DNA from: Cellulomonas xiejunii
Lineage (GTDB): Bacteria; Actinomycetota; Actinomycetes; Actinomycetales; Cellulomonadaceae
Assembly: GCF_024508315.1 (NCBI RefSeq)
Contig: NZ_CP101987.1
Location: forward strand, 3,348,001 to 3,412,000
DNA: 64,000 nt
Direction of reading: 5' to 3'
Shown here: positions 1-8,310 of the stretch, in pieces
How positions within the stretch are numbered: position 1 is the stretch's first letter
How the letters are laid out: each line of letters begins with the position of its first letter
Translations under genes and position numbers: made by a program
The notes under the pieces: model-generated
Seen by the model: only the letters and a program-made list of their open reading frames with translations
Databases searched by the model: none
Told to the model about the DNA's origin: nothing

Positions 1-2
1 CC

Positions 3-1406
3 GCGCGCACGGTCGCGACGGTCTCGGACATGTTCCGCGCGCACTGGCCGACGAGCGCACAGGTGTACCTGCCCGGCGGCGTGCCGCCGGGCCCGGGCGA
101 GCGGTTCCGCAACCCGGACCTCGCGCGCACGTTCGAGCGGCTCCTGGCCGAGGCGTCCGCGGCGGGGCCCGACCGTGAGGCGCAGATCGAGGCGGCGCGC
201 CGGGCGTTCTACGAGGGCTTCGTCGCGGAGACGGTCGATGCGTTCGTCGCGGGGACGCCCGTGCTCGACGCCACGGGCCGCGCGCACACGGGGTTCCTGC
301 GCGCGGACGACCTCGCCGCGTGGCGGGCGACCGAGGAGCCGACCGTGGCCGTCCCCTTCGCGGGGGTCGAGGTGCACAAGACCGGCCCGTGGGGCCAGGG
401 GCCGGTGCTCCTGCAGCAGCTGCGGCTGCTCGAGGCGCTCGGTGTCGAGGACCTGGTCCGCGACGTCGTCGAGCGCGAGGGGCGCGGGGCCGACGACCGT
501 GGCGGCCCGCAGGCCGAGCTCGTGCACGCCGTCGTCGAGGTCGCGAAGCTCGCGTTCGCCGACCGTGACGCCTGGTACGGCGACAGCGCGGACGTACCGC
601 TGGACGCGCTGCTGTCCACGGCGTACGCGGTCGAGCGGGCGGCCCTGGTGGGCGCGGGCGCCGACGACGGCTTCCGTCCCGGGGCGCCGGCCGGTCGGCC
701 GCCGCGCCTGGCCCGGGCCCTGGTCGCGGCCCGTGCACTCGCCGACGCGGGCGGGCCGGACGGCGACGGCGGGCCGCTCGGGGCGGGGCTGGGCGAGCCC
801 ACGGTCGCCCCCACGGGGCTGACCCGGGGCGACACCTGCCACGTCGACGTGGTCGACCGCTGGGGCAACCAGGTGTCAGCGACACCGTCGGGTGGCTGGC
901 TGCAGTCGAGCCCCGTCGTCCCCGGCCTGGGGTTCGCGCTGCCGACGCGCGCCCAGATGTGCTGGCTGGAGGACGGGCTGCCCGCGAGCCTGGTGCCGGG
1001 GCGTCGCCCGCGGACGACCCTGAGCCCGGCACTGGCGCTCGGGGCCGGCCACGGGTTCGCGTTCGGCACCCCCGGCGGCGACCAGCAGGACCAGTGGCCG
1101 GTGCCGTTCCTGCTCCGGCACGTCGTCGGCGGGTCGGACCTGCAGGCCGCGATCGACGCGCCGACGTGGCACTCGACGCACGTCCACGGGTCGTTCCACC
1201 CGCGCGCGCACACGCCCCGCGGCGTGGTCCTGGAGTCGCGGCTGGGAGCCGACGTGCCGGGCGCGCTGGAGGCCCGTGGTCACGCCGTGGTGGACGCCGG
1301 AGCGTGGTCGCTCGGCCGGTTGAGTGCTGCGGGCGTTGCGCCGAACGGGTGGTTGTACGCTGCAGCGAACCCCCGCGGGCAGCAGGGGTACGCGACGGGC
1401 CGGTGA
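3..1406 (+). CDS. ggt: gamma-glutamyltransferase family protein, 3' part (5' end outside window)
   Basis: The reading frame is open from the left edge, so only the C-terminal 467 codons are visible. The family cleaves gamma-glutamyl bonds of glutathione and related peptides, and the precursor self-cleaves at a Thr that becomes the catalytic nucleophile. The segment GDTCHVDVVDRWGNQVSAT fits the small-subunit start (D-T-x-H-x-x-V-D-x-x-G-N-x-V-S), placing the Thr of DTCH as nucleophile. Downstream, RRPRTTLSPAL and GTPGGDQQDQWPVPFLL match the conserved P-x-T-x-x-P and G-x-P-G-G segments. The end is normal, and a 212-bp spacer separates it from the next gene. Localisation cannot be judged because the N terminus is missing. 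The family call is firm; the substrate is not known. Confidence 0.9.
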   Translation, partial: ARTVATVSDMFRAHWPTSAQVYLPGGVPPGPGERFRNPDLARTFERLLAEASAAGPDREAQIEAARRAFYEGFVAETVDAFVAGTPVLDATGRAHTGFLRADDLAAWRATEEPTVAVPFAGVEVHKTGPWGQGPVLLQQLRLLEALGVEDLVRDVVEREGRGADDRGGPQAELVHAVVEVAKLAFADRDAWYGDSADVPLDALLSTAYAVERAALVGAGADDGFRPGAPAGRPPRLARALVAARALADAGGPDGDGGPLGAGLGEPTVAPTGLTRGDTCHVDVVDRWGNQVSATPSGGWLQSSPVVPGLGFALPTRAQMCWLEDGLPASLVPGRRPRTTLSPALALGAGHGFAFGTPGGDQQDQWPVPFLLRHVVGGSDLQAAIDAPTWHSTHVHGSFHPRAHTPRGVVLESRLGADVPGALEARGHAVVDAGAWSLGRLSAAGVAPNGWLYAAANPRGQQGYATGR

Positions 1407-1514
1407 GGGCGGCAGGCCGGTCATTGCCCCCATGACACGGCCGTGACCTGGAGTGTCACAGGTGCACGTCGGGGACGATGACTTTCATGTGAACGCTCAA
1501 CATCGGGACGAATC

Positions 1515-1529
1515 AGACATCGGATGTCT
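1515..1529. promoter_or_regulatory. Perfect 15-bp palindrome, candidate operator of the amidohydrolase-GntR unit
   Basis: AGACATC-G-GATGTCT is a perfect inverted repeat about 90 bp before the amidohydrolase start. The half site recurs as CAGACATCGGA at 1588-1598, and AGACAT at 1615-1620 runs into the start codon. The likely binder is the FadR-type regulator encoded downstream; this is inference. Confidence 0.55.
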
Positions 1530-1618
1530 CGGGCTGTCACAGGGCCCATCATGAGGGTTCTGTGAGGAATTGACCGCCAGGACGATTCAGACATCGGAGC
1601 ACCGCTACCGTCGGAGAC

Positions 1619-2497
1619 ATGCCCTACGACGTCGTGGATGCGCACCTGCAGGTATGGGACCCGGAGTCGGTCCACTACCCGTGGATGTCACAGGATCCTT
1701 CACTCCTGCGCCGCGCCTACCGAGTCCGCGACCTCGGCGGAGCACTGGACGAGCACCACGTGGACGGCGTGGTGCTCGTCCAGTCCGCCGACAACCGCGC
1801 GGACAGCGAGCACCTGCTCTTCCAGGCGCTCTGCTCGCCGCACGTGCTGGGCGTGGTCGCCTGGGTTCCCCTCGACACGCCGGACGAGGCCGCGAACCAG
1901 CTCGACCAGTGGCGCGTGGAGCCCATCGTCGGCATCAGCCACCACGTCGACCGCGAGGCCGACGCCGGGTGGCTGCTGGGCGACGGCGTCGACGAGGGGC
2001 TCACGCTCCTGACCGAGCGCCGCCTCGTCCTCGACCTGCCGGCCACGACCCCCGAGCTGCTCCACCACGTCGCGACCGTCGCCGACCGGCACCCCAAGCT
2101 CACGGTCGTCGTCGACCACCTCGGGTCGCCGCCGCTCGCCGCCCTGCGCGCCGGGGACACCGCGACCTGGCAGCGGTGGGCGCAGGCGCTCGAGGTCGCC
2201 GCCCAGGCGCCCAACGTCGTCGCCAAGCTCGCGGGCCTCGGCCGCGCCGCCGGCCCCGGCTGGACCGTCGACGACGTGCGCCCGGCCGTCGACCACGCGA
2301 TCGCCACCTTCGGCACCGACCGCCTCATGGCGGGCAGCGACTGGCCCACCGCGCTCGACGCCCACGGCTCGTGGGACGAGGTCTGGGGTGGCCTGCGCGC
2401 GACCCTCGTCGACCTCGACGAGGCGGCCGTCGCCCGCGTCATGGGGCGGACCGCGGTCGAGACGTACGGCATCCCGCCGCTCGTCCCCGAGCGCTGA
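1619..2497 (+). CDS. amidohydrolase family protein, sugar-lactonase-like (COG3618 type)
   Basis: A 292-aa cytoplasmic TIM-barrel metal hydrolase of the family that holds L-fuconolactonase and L-rhamnonolactonase. Visible landmarks are the N-terminal DAHLQVWDP (residues 7-15), GISHH (105-109), VVVDHLGSPP (163-172) and FGTDRLMAGSDWP (231-243). The last is the family signature, with its catalytic Asp at 241. The first motif usually reads H-x-H, but here it is H9-x-Q11. Some lactonases in this family work without a tightly bound metal, so the change need not inactivate the enzyme. The FadR-type regulator starts 48 bp downstream on the same strand, suggesting a two-gene operon for a sugar-acid pathway. 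The substrate cannot be read from the sequence. Confidence 0.8.
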   Translation: MPYDVVDAHLQVWDPESVHYPWMSQDPSLLRRAYRVRDLGGALDEHHVDGVVLVQSADNRADSEHLLFQALCSPHVLGVVAWVPLDTPDEAANQLDQWRVEPIVGISHHVDREADAGWLLGDGVDEGLTLLTERRLVLDLPATTPELLHHVATVADRHPKLTVVVDHLGSPPLAALRAGDTATWQRWAQALEVAAQAPNVVAKLAGLGRAAGPGWTVDDVRPAVDHAIATFGTDRLMAGSDWPTALDAHGSWDEVWGGLRATLVDLDEAAVARVMGRTAVETYGIPPLVPER

Positions 2498-2545
2498 CAC
2501 CCGCCCACCCTGACGGCAGCGGCGGAGGACGACGGAGACGAGCAC

Positions 2546-3277
2546 GTGTCACGCACCCAGGACGTCGTCGAGGACGTCCAGCGACTGATCCTCGACGGCG
2601 GGCTGCGCCCCGGCGACCGGCTGCCAGCCGAGAAGGCGCTCGCCTCCGAGCTCGGCGTGTCACGCGGGTCCCTCCGGGAGGGCGTGCGTGCGCTCGTCGT
2701 CCTCGGCATCCTCGAGGCCCGGCACGGCAACGGCACCTACGTCACCGACCTCGACCCCGCGACCCTGCTCGCCCCCGTGGCGTTCCTCGCCGACCTGCCC
2801 GGCAACCACGCGCCCCTGCACGCGGTGCGTGCGACGCTCGAGACGGAGGCGGCCGGGCTCGCAGCCCTGCACCTGACCGACGGGCCCGTCGCGCGGGCAC
2901 GCGTCGCGCTCGACGACATGTCCCGCGCGCTCGTCGCACCCCGGGTCGAACCCGCGCAGCTGGCCGCCGCGGACCTCGCCTTCCACCGCGCCGTGGCCGA
3001 CGCCTCCGGCAACCCCGTGCTCGCCGCACTGCTCAACGCGCTCGCGGGCGAGGGCCCGCGCCGACGGGTCTGGGACGAGATGCACGGCCTCGCCGGGGAG
3101 CGCACCTGCGAGGAGCACGACGCGATCCTCGCCGCGATCACGGCACGGGACCCGGACCGTGCGCGACTCCGGATGGCCATGCACATGGTCGGCGTCGAGG
3201 ACCTCCTCGCCACCACCAGCACCGACGGACCGCTGCCTCGGCGCCGCAACCTCGTGGAGGCGACGTCCACGCGCTGA
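2546..3277 (+). CDS. FadR-subfamily GntR transcriptional regulator (FCD domain)
   Basis: A 243-aa regulator with an N-terminal winged helix (about residues 5-72). It carries the GntR signature PGDRLPAEKALASELGVSRG, followed by LREGVRALVVLGILEARHGNGTYV. An all-helical FCD ligand domain covers about 80-225, with metal-type positions in DLAFHRAVADASGN and EEHDAILAAI. The start is a GTG preceded by purine-rich GGAGG/GGAGA sequence. It sits 48 bp after the lactonase-like gene and probably controls that pair. The natural candidate site is the palindrome at 1515-1529. FCD regulators commonly respond to organic or sugar acids, which fits a lactonase partner. Confidence 0.88.
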   Translation: MSRTQDVVEDVQRLILDGGLRPGDRLPAEKALASELGVSRGSLREGVRALVVLGILEARHGNGTYVTDLDPATLLAPVAFLADLPGNHAPLHAVRATLETEAAGLAALHLTDGPVARARVALDDMSRALVAPRVEPAQLAAADLAFHRAVADASGNPVLAALLNALAGEGPRRRVWDEMHGLAGERTCEEHDAILAAITARDPDRARLRMAMHMVGVEDLLATTSTDGPLPRRRNLVEATSTR

Positions 3278-3289
3278 CGGGCCCGGACC

Positions 3290-4258
3290 TCACCCCGTCC
3301 GCTCGTCGCTCGGCGGCCCGCACGTGGTGACGACGTAGTCGTACAGCGCGCCCCGCAGCGCGTCGGACGCGGCCACGTGGAACACGGGCTGCTCCACGCC
3401 GTCCACCACGGCCTGCACACCCAGCACCGTGCCGCGCTTGTCCTCGGCGATCGCGTGCAGGTCGCAGCGCGCGGGCACGGTCGCCAGCACCACGCGCCCG
3501 TCGGCCGGCGGCGCCGCCGAGTCCACAACCAGGTCCCACCGCCCCGTGGTGCCCAGCGGCCGCAGCAGCGTGGTGGCGTGCACCGAGACGATCCGCACGT
3601 GCGGCCCACCCGGCACGGGCTCGACGAGCAGCGTCACGTCCGCCACCGACGTGCCGCCGACGTCACGCACGGCGAGGTCGTCCGAGAGCGTCACCCGCAG
3701 CCCGGCGGCGACGGCCTCGGCCGCGCAGTCCTCGCCCTCGATGCGTCGCAGGTCATCGGTCTCGTCGGTCGGCGTCACCACGACGGTGCCGGTACGGCCG
3801 TCGGCTGTGCTCACGCCGAGCGCGACACGCGGGGCCGGGTCCTCACCGGCCGCGGCGCACACCGCGGCGTCGAGCGGCACCCGCAGGCGCCGCATGCTGC
3901 CCACCCGGATCTCCCGGTCGACCTCGGACTCCGCCGTCAGGGACACGCTCGTCAGCCGAGCCCGCGTGATCCTGACGTCGACCGGCCCGGTGTTGCGGAC
4001 CTGCAGCTCGACGACACGCGCGACGCGGTCGCTGCGCGCCTGGGCGACCTCCACGTCGAACGTGACGGCCGTCGGCAGCGGCCCTGGCGACGACGCCGAG
4101 GTGACGGCCGTCGGCTCCCCACCGACGCACGCCCCGAGCACGAGCACCCCGAGCGCGAGGACTGCGGGCACCCCGGGTAGGGCGCCGCCGCGCACCGGGC
4201 CGACGACCGGAGCGACGGCCCGACCACCGACCCGCCACGAGCGCGTGCGACCAGCCAT
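3290..4258 (-). CDS. putative lipoprotein of unknown function
   Basis: A 322-aa protein, unrecognised beyond its export signal. The chosen ATG at 4258 gives a short Arg-rich N terminus, a hydrophobic stretch and the lipobox LVLGAC, so it should be lipid-anchored outside the membrane. The open frame extends further upstream, but that part is Arg/Ser-rich and looks non-coding. The mature part is mostly beta-type sequence with segments such as ELQVRNTGPVDVRITRARL, resembling an immunoglobulin-like fold. It has cysteines near the C terminus (ARCDLHAI, VTTCGPP). It converges on the GntR gene, 12 bp apart, and stands alone. Confidence 0.72.
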   Translation of the reverse strand: MAGRTRSWRVGGRAVAPVVGPVRGGALPGVPAVLALGVLVLGACVGGEPTAVTSASSPGPLPTAVTFDVEVAQARSDRVARVVELQVRNTGPVDVRITRARLTSVSLTAESEVDREIRVGSMRRLRVPLDAAVCAAAGEDPAPRVALGVSTADGRTGTVVVTPTDETDDLRRIEGEDCAAEAVAAGLRVTLSDDLAVRDVGGTSVADVTLLVEPVPGGPHVRIVSVHATTLLRPLGTTGRWDLVVDSAAPPADGRVVLATVPARCDLHAIAEDKRGTVLGVQAVVDGVEQPVFHVAASDALRGALYDYVVTTCGPPSDERTG

Positions 4259-4319
4259 GCCCGAGCGTCGCACGCCGAGGGCTGCCTGCGGGAGTCCCCG
4301 CGGACGGTCGGGTGCGCTC

Positions 4320-5231
4320 TCAGCCCGGCAGGAGGGCGGCGGCGAGGAAGTCGAGCGACTCCCCGATGACCGGCAGCGCCGGCACCGGTGGGATGTCGAG
4401 GTGACCGTGCAGCATGCCCGTCGCGACCATCGCGCGCGTGGGGACGCCAGCATCCTGCAGCTGCAGGAGGAACATCTCCCCCGACGGCCGCAGGTCGTCC
4501 ACCTCGCTGAGCACCACCGACGTGGGCGGCAGGCCCGCGACGTCGCCGTTGCCCGCCATCGCCTCCGCCGGGAACCCCGACAGCCGGCCCAGGTACGTCC
4601 GGGTCATGTCGAGCATCGGGGCGGGCAGGAAGCGGATGCCGCGGGGCAGGCGGCGCAGGTCGTCGACCTGCTCGTCGGGCAGCGCGGGCGACGGGAAGTG
4701 CATGCCCGGGTAGGCCAGGAGCAGCGCGTCGGGCGCGCGCGTCCCGCGGTCCCGGACGCGCACGGCGACGCCCCCGGTGAGCGCAGCACCCGCGGACGCG
4801 CCACCGATGCCCAGGCGCTCGACCCCCAGGGAGGGCGCAGCCTCGACGAACCACGTCCACGCCGCGTCGACGTCGTCGAGCGGGATCGGGTAGCCGGCGC
4901 CGGGCGTCGCGAGCCGGTAGCCCACGGACGCCACGACGATCCCGTGCCGCGCCGCGAGCTCCGCCGACACGACGTGGGCCTCGCACATGTCGAGGTCGCC
5001 GTACGCGAACCCGCCGCCGTGGGCCCACACGAGGCCCGCCCCCGACGTCGGCCGCGTCGTCGGCCGGTACAGCCGCACGGCGACGGGCCCATGGGGTCCG
5101 TCGACCGCGAGGTCCTCGACGTGGACGTCCGGCAGTCGGTACCCGGCGCCGAGCGTCGCGGTACCGGCAGCCCACGAGTCCCAGTCGGTGACGGTGGTGA
5201 GCAGGTCGGTGATCAGCGGGTGGATCGGCAT
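4320..5231 (-). CDS. alpha/beta-hydrolase, HSL-type esterase/lipase
   Basis: A 303-aa cytosolic esterase of the hormone-sensitive-lipase family. It shows the oxyanion-hole motif HGGGF (71-75), the nucleophile elbow GGASAG with Ser146, a likely acid in SEVDD (Asp245/246) and the catalytic His in MLHGH (275). The start at 5231 removes a 36-residue upstream stretch that overlaps intergenic repeats and reads as non-coding. It would hydrolyse short-chain carboxyl esters. A role in deacetylating plant oligosaccharides is possible in this setting but is not shown. It is transcribed away from the repeat array. Confidence 0.88.
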   Translation of the reverse strand: MPIHPLITDLLTTVTDWDSWAAGTATLGAGYRLPDVHVEDLAVDGPHGPVAVRLYRPTTRPTSGAGLVWAHGGGFAYGDLDMCEAHVVSAELAARHGIVVASVGYRLATPGAGYPIPLDDVDAAWTWFVEAAPSLGVERLGIGGASAGAALTGGVAVRVRDRGTRAPDALLLAYPGMHFPSPALPDEQVDDLRRLPRGIRFLPAPMLDMTRTYLGRLSGFPAEAMAGNGDVAGLPPTSVVLSEVDDLRPSGEMFLLQLQDAGVPTRAMVATGMLHGHLDIPPVPALPVIGESLDFLAAALLPG

Positions 5232-5316
5232 GGTGGCCGATGCTCGCACACCCAGGCCCTCACACCATGGGACGACGTGCCCGCACCCCCGACCGCTGGA
5301 CCTCAACCCCCTTGAG

Positions 5317-5625
5317 GCGTGAGAGCGCAATCCAGTCACCCCACCGCTGGGTCACCCCCGAACCTCTCCCCCATGTGAGGCGTGAGAGTGCAATCCAGTC
5401 ACCCTGCGTCGCTCGATCGCACTCTCACGCACCCGGGGGTGACTGGATCGCACTCTCACGCACCTCCCGGGTGACTGGATTGCACTCTCACGCACCACTG
5501 GGGGTGACTGGATTGCGCTCTCACGCACCACTGGGGGTGACTGGATTGCACTCTCACGCACCACTGGGGGTGACTGGATTGCACTCTCACGCACCACTGG
5601 GGGTGACTGGATCGCACTCTCACGC
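5317..5625. repeat. Dispersed repeat, cluster 1: nine copies, five at an exact 33-bp period
   Basis: The unit GCGTGAGAGTGCAATCCAGTCACC (or variants) lies in + orientation at 5317 and 5380. It is then inverted: truncated at 5414-5430, full at 5438, 5470, 5503, 5536, 5569 and 5602. The last five starts are exactly 33 bp apart, made of a 24-bp unit and a 9-bp spacer ACCACTGGG or variant. Copies 5380 and 5419 form a perfect 12-bp stem (GCGTGAGAGTGC). The last copy overlaps the uxaC stop codon. This fills the 388-bp gap between the esterase start and uxaC; no gene is seen in it. Confidence 0.95.
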
Positions 5626-7092
5626 ACCTGGGGGGTGGGGGTGGTCGGGGGTGGTGGTCTGGCGGGCGTACGCGGCGCGCGGCAGGCCGTAGGCCAGGTC
5701 GACGGCGGTCTCGAGGGCCTCGTCGAGGTCGAGGCGGTGCTCGACGACGAGCCGCGCGAGGAAGCCCGCGTCGACGCGCCGCGACAGGTCGTGCCGGGCC
5801 GGGATCGAGAGGAACGCGCGGGTGTCGTCGACGAAGCCCGTGGTGTTCGCGAACCCCGCGGTGTCGGTGACGGCCTCGCGGAACCGGCGCATGCCGTCGG
5901 GGCTGTCGAGGAACCACCACGGCGCACCCAGGCGCACCGCCGGGTACACGCCCGCAAGCGGCGCGAGCTCGCGGCTGAACGTGTCCTCGTCGAGCGTGAA
6001 CAGCACGAGGCGCAGGTTCGGGTGGTGGCCGAAGGCGGACAGCAGCGGACGCAGCGCGTGCACGTACTCGGTCGCGACCGGGATGTCGTACCCCACGTCG
6101 TGCCCGAGCATCGCCATGACGTGCGGGTCGTGGTCGCGCAGCGCCCCGGGGTGCAGCTGCATGACCAGACCGTCCTGCGTGGACATGCGCGCCATCTCGA
6201 ACAGCATGTGGGCGGAGAACGCGCGCGCCGCGGCCGGGTCGACGTCGCCGCGCAGCGCGGACGCGAACACGGCGGCCGCGTCGGTCTCGGCCATGGGCGT
6301 CGTGTCCGCGAGCACGTGCCCGTGGTCGGTCGCCCGCGCGCCCGCGTCGACGAACGCCCAGCGGCGCGCCTCCAGCGCCCGCAGGAAGTCGCGGTAGGAG
6401 CCGATCGCCACGCCCGCGCGGTCGCCCAGCAGCGCGACGTCGTCGACCCAGCCGGGCCGGTCGACGTGCAGCACCGCGTCCGGCCGGAACGTCGGGACGA
6501 TCCGCTCGCCCCACCCGCGGGCCGCGAGGTCGGCGTGGTCGGCCAGGTCCGCTGACGCGGGATCGGTCGTCGCGATGATCTCGATGCCGAACCGGTCCAG
6601 CAGCGCGAGCGGCCGGAAGCCCGGCTCGGCGAGGCGCTCGGCGATCGTGTCGTACGCGGCGTCCGCGGTGGCGGCGGACAACCGCTCGGTCACGCCGAGC
6701 ACCTCGACGAGCACGTGCTCCATCCAGAACCGCGTGGGCGTGCCGCGGAAGAGGTGCCAGTGCGACGCGAACGCCCGCCAGATCTCGCGCGGGTCGCTCT
6801 GCACCGCGCCGCCGTCACGGCGCGGCAGGCCGAGTGCGTCGTGCGGGACGCCCTGGGAGACGAGCATGCGCACGAGGTAGTGGTCCGGCACGACGAGCAG
6901 CGAGGCGGGGTCGTCGAACCGCTCGTCCCGTGCCAGCACGCCGGCGTCGACGTGACCGTGCATGGACACGATCGGCAGGTTGCGGGTCGCGTCGAGGATC
7001 TGCCGGGCGACCGGGCGGGTCACCGGATCGGCCGGCAGGGCACGGTCGGGGTGCAGCGCCCAGCGGGGGGCAGCGGCTGCGGGGTCGGGCAT
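5620..7092 (-). CDS. uxaC: glucuronate (uronate) isomerase
   Basis: A 490-aa enzyme of the uronate isomerase family, converting D-glucuronate to D-fructuronate and D-galacturonate to D-tagaturonate. Motifs include MHGHVDAGVL (His45, His47), FRGTPTRFWMEHVL, TTDPASADLADH, FRPDA, GSYRDFLRALEARRWAFVDAGARATDHG and the Asp-containing NTTGFVDDTRAFLSIPARHD. The ATG at 7092 is preceded by GGAGGATCCC. The TGA stop lies inside the last copy of the intergenic repeat. It is divergent from a LacI regulator and an oxidoreductase gene, together forming a compact uronate module. Two LacI-type palindromes lie in the shared promoter region. Length and motifs are normal. Confidence 0.93.
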   Translation of the reverse strand: MPDPAAAAPRWALHPDRALPADPVTRPVARQILDATRNLPIVSMHGHVDAGVLARDERFDDPASLLVVPDHYLVRMLVSQGVPHDALGLPRRDGGAVQSDPREIWRAFASHWHLFRGTPTRFWMEHVLVEVLGVTERLSAATADAAYDTIAERLAEPGFRPLALLDRFGIEIIATTDPASADLADHADLAARGWGERIVPTFRPDAVLHVDRPGWVDDVALLGDRAGVAIGSYRDFLRALEARRWAFVDAGARATDHGHVLADTTPMAETDAAAVFASALRGDVDPAAARAFSAHMLFEMARMSTQDGLVMQLHPGALRDHDPHVMAMLGHDVGYDIPVATEYVHALRPLLSAFGHHPNLRLVLFTLDEDTFSRELAPLAGVYPAVRLGAPWWFLDSPDGMRRFREAVTDTAGFANTTGFVDDTRAFLSIPARHDLSRRVDAGFLARLVVEHRLDLDEALETAVDLAYGLPRAAYARQTTTPDHPHPPGA

Positions 7093-7166
7093 GGGATCCT
7101 CCAGCGCCGGGCCGCAGCGGCGCTGCGGCGCTGCCACGGTGCGGACGACGGGGTCGCCCACCACGG

Positions 7167-7180
7167 TGAATACGTTTGCA
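7167..7180. promoter_or_regulatory. LacI-type operator candidate, uxaC side
   Basis: TGAATACGTTTGCA (reverse TGCAAACGTATTCA) pairs at 5 of 7 symmetric positions around a central CG, the usual form of LacI/GalR boxes. It lies 75 bp before the uxaC start, where it could cover the promoter. Confidence 0.45.
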
Positions 7181-7252
7181 GGCAGACCATGCCACCCGTG
7201 CAGAGCGGATGCAAGGACAGTCGGGGCACGTTGCACCTCGGCGGTGCGCCAT

Positions 7253-7270
7253 GATGAAATCGGTTTCATC
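7253..7270. promoter_or_regulatory. LacI-type operator candidate, lacI side
   Basis: GATGAAA-TCGG-TTTCATC is an inverted repeat with 7-bp perfect arms, 53 bp before the LacI gene start. It fits autoregulation and control of the divergent uxaC. Confidence 0.65.
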
Positions 7271-7323
7271 GTCTGCCCCGGTGCCGCCGCGGCGGACGCG
7301 CCCCGACGCCGACAGGAGTCCCG

Positions 7324-8310
7324 ATGGCCGTCACGCTGCGCGACGTCGCACGTGCTGCGGGCGTCTCCGCCGCGACCGCCTCGCGCGCGCTGTCCGCCCC
7401 GCACCTCGTCGCACCCGAGCGCCGCGAGCTGGTGCGCCGCGTCGCCCGGGAGCTCGGCTACCGCCCCAACCGGGCCGCGCGCGAGCTCATCACCGGCCGC
7501 AGCGGGTACCTCTGCCTCGTCGTGCCGGACCTGGAGAACCCCTTCTTCGCCGCCGTCGCCAAGGCGGTGCAGTCCCGCGCCCGCGCGTCGGGCCACGCGG
7601 TCGTGGTCGCGGACGCCGAGGAGGACCCGCTGCTGGAGGCCGAGCTCGTCGCCCAGCTGGGCGCACAGGCCGACGGCGTGCTGCTGTGCTCGCCGCGCAT
7701 GTCGGACGACGACCTCGCGACCGTGGCCGCCGTCGGCCGGCCGGTGCTGCTGGTCAACCGGGAGGGCGCCGGGCTCCCGTCCGTGGCCGTCGACAACCGC
7801 GGCGGCGTCCGCCAGGCGGTGCGGCACCTGCACACGCTGGGGCACCGCCGGGTCGCGTACGCGGGTGGGCCGGCCGGCTCCTGGTCCGACGCGCGTCGCC
7901 GCGACGGACTCGAGGCGCTGGACCTCGACGTCGAGCTGGTCGACCTGGGGGCCCACCCGCCCGCGTTCGCCGGGGGCGTCGGCGCGGCCGACCTGGTGAT
8001 CGCGAGCGGGGCGACGGCCGTGCTCGCGCACAACGACCTCATGGCCCTCGGCATCGTCGACCGGCTGCGGGCGCGGGGCCTGCGCGTCCCCGACGACGTG
8101 TCGGTCGTCGGGTTCGACGACGTCCCCGTCGCGACCCTCGTCACCCCCGCTCTCACGACGGTGGCGATGCCTCTCGCGCGCCTCGGCCGCACCGCCGTCG
8201 ACCTGCTGCTGGGCCCCCGGGACCCGGACGCGCCGACCACCCTCCTGCCCGTCGAGCTCGTGGTTCGCGGCACCACCGCACCCCCTCCCCACCCCCCGGA
8301 GCCCCGATGA
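7324..8310 (+). CDS. LacI-family regulator of the uronate cluster
   Basis: A 328-aa regulator. The N-terminal helix-turn-helix reads VTLRDVARAAGVSAATASRALS, followed by the hinge region RPNRAARELITGRSGYLCLVVPDLENPFF and a periplasmic-binding-protein-like domain. The C-terminal part contains VLAHNDLMALGIVDRL and VVGFDDVPVATLVTPALTTV, both diagnostic of the family. It is divergent from uxaC, and its stop overlaps the next gene in an ATGA. This makes it the probable local regulator of uxaC and the reductase gene. The inducer is likely a uronate or a derivative (inference). The two palindromes between it and uxaC are its candidate operators. Confidence 0.92.
   Translation: MAVTLRDVARAAGVSAATASRALSAPHLVAPERRELVRRVARELGYRPNRAARELITGRSGYLCLVVPDLENPFFAAVAKAVQSRARASGHAVVVADAEEDPLLEAELVAQLGAQADGVLLCSPRMSDDDLATVAAVGRPVLLVNREGAGLPSVAVDNRGGVRQAVRHLHTLGHRRVAYAGGPAGSWSDARRRDGLEALDLDVELVDLGAHPPAFAGGVGAADLVIASGATAVLAHNDLMALGIVDRLRARGLRVPDDVSVVGFDDVPVATLVTPALTTVAMPLARLGRTAVDLLLGPRDPDAPTTLLPVELVVRGTTAPPPHPPEPR

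Noticed and set aside
5438-5625. CRISPR array
   Set aside because: The spacers are 9 bp and nearly identical, the repeats are inverted elsewhere in the cluster, and no cas genes are present.
5240-5957. Frames coding repeated VRESAIQSP or LHSHAPLGVTG peptides across the repeat array
   Set aside because: They arise from the 33-bp intergenic repeat in different frames, lack ribosome sites and vary in frame between clusters; no repeat protein is supported.
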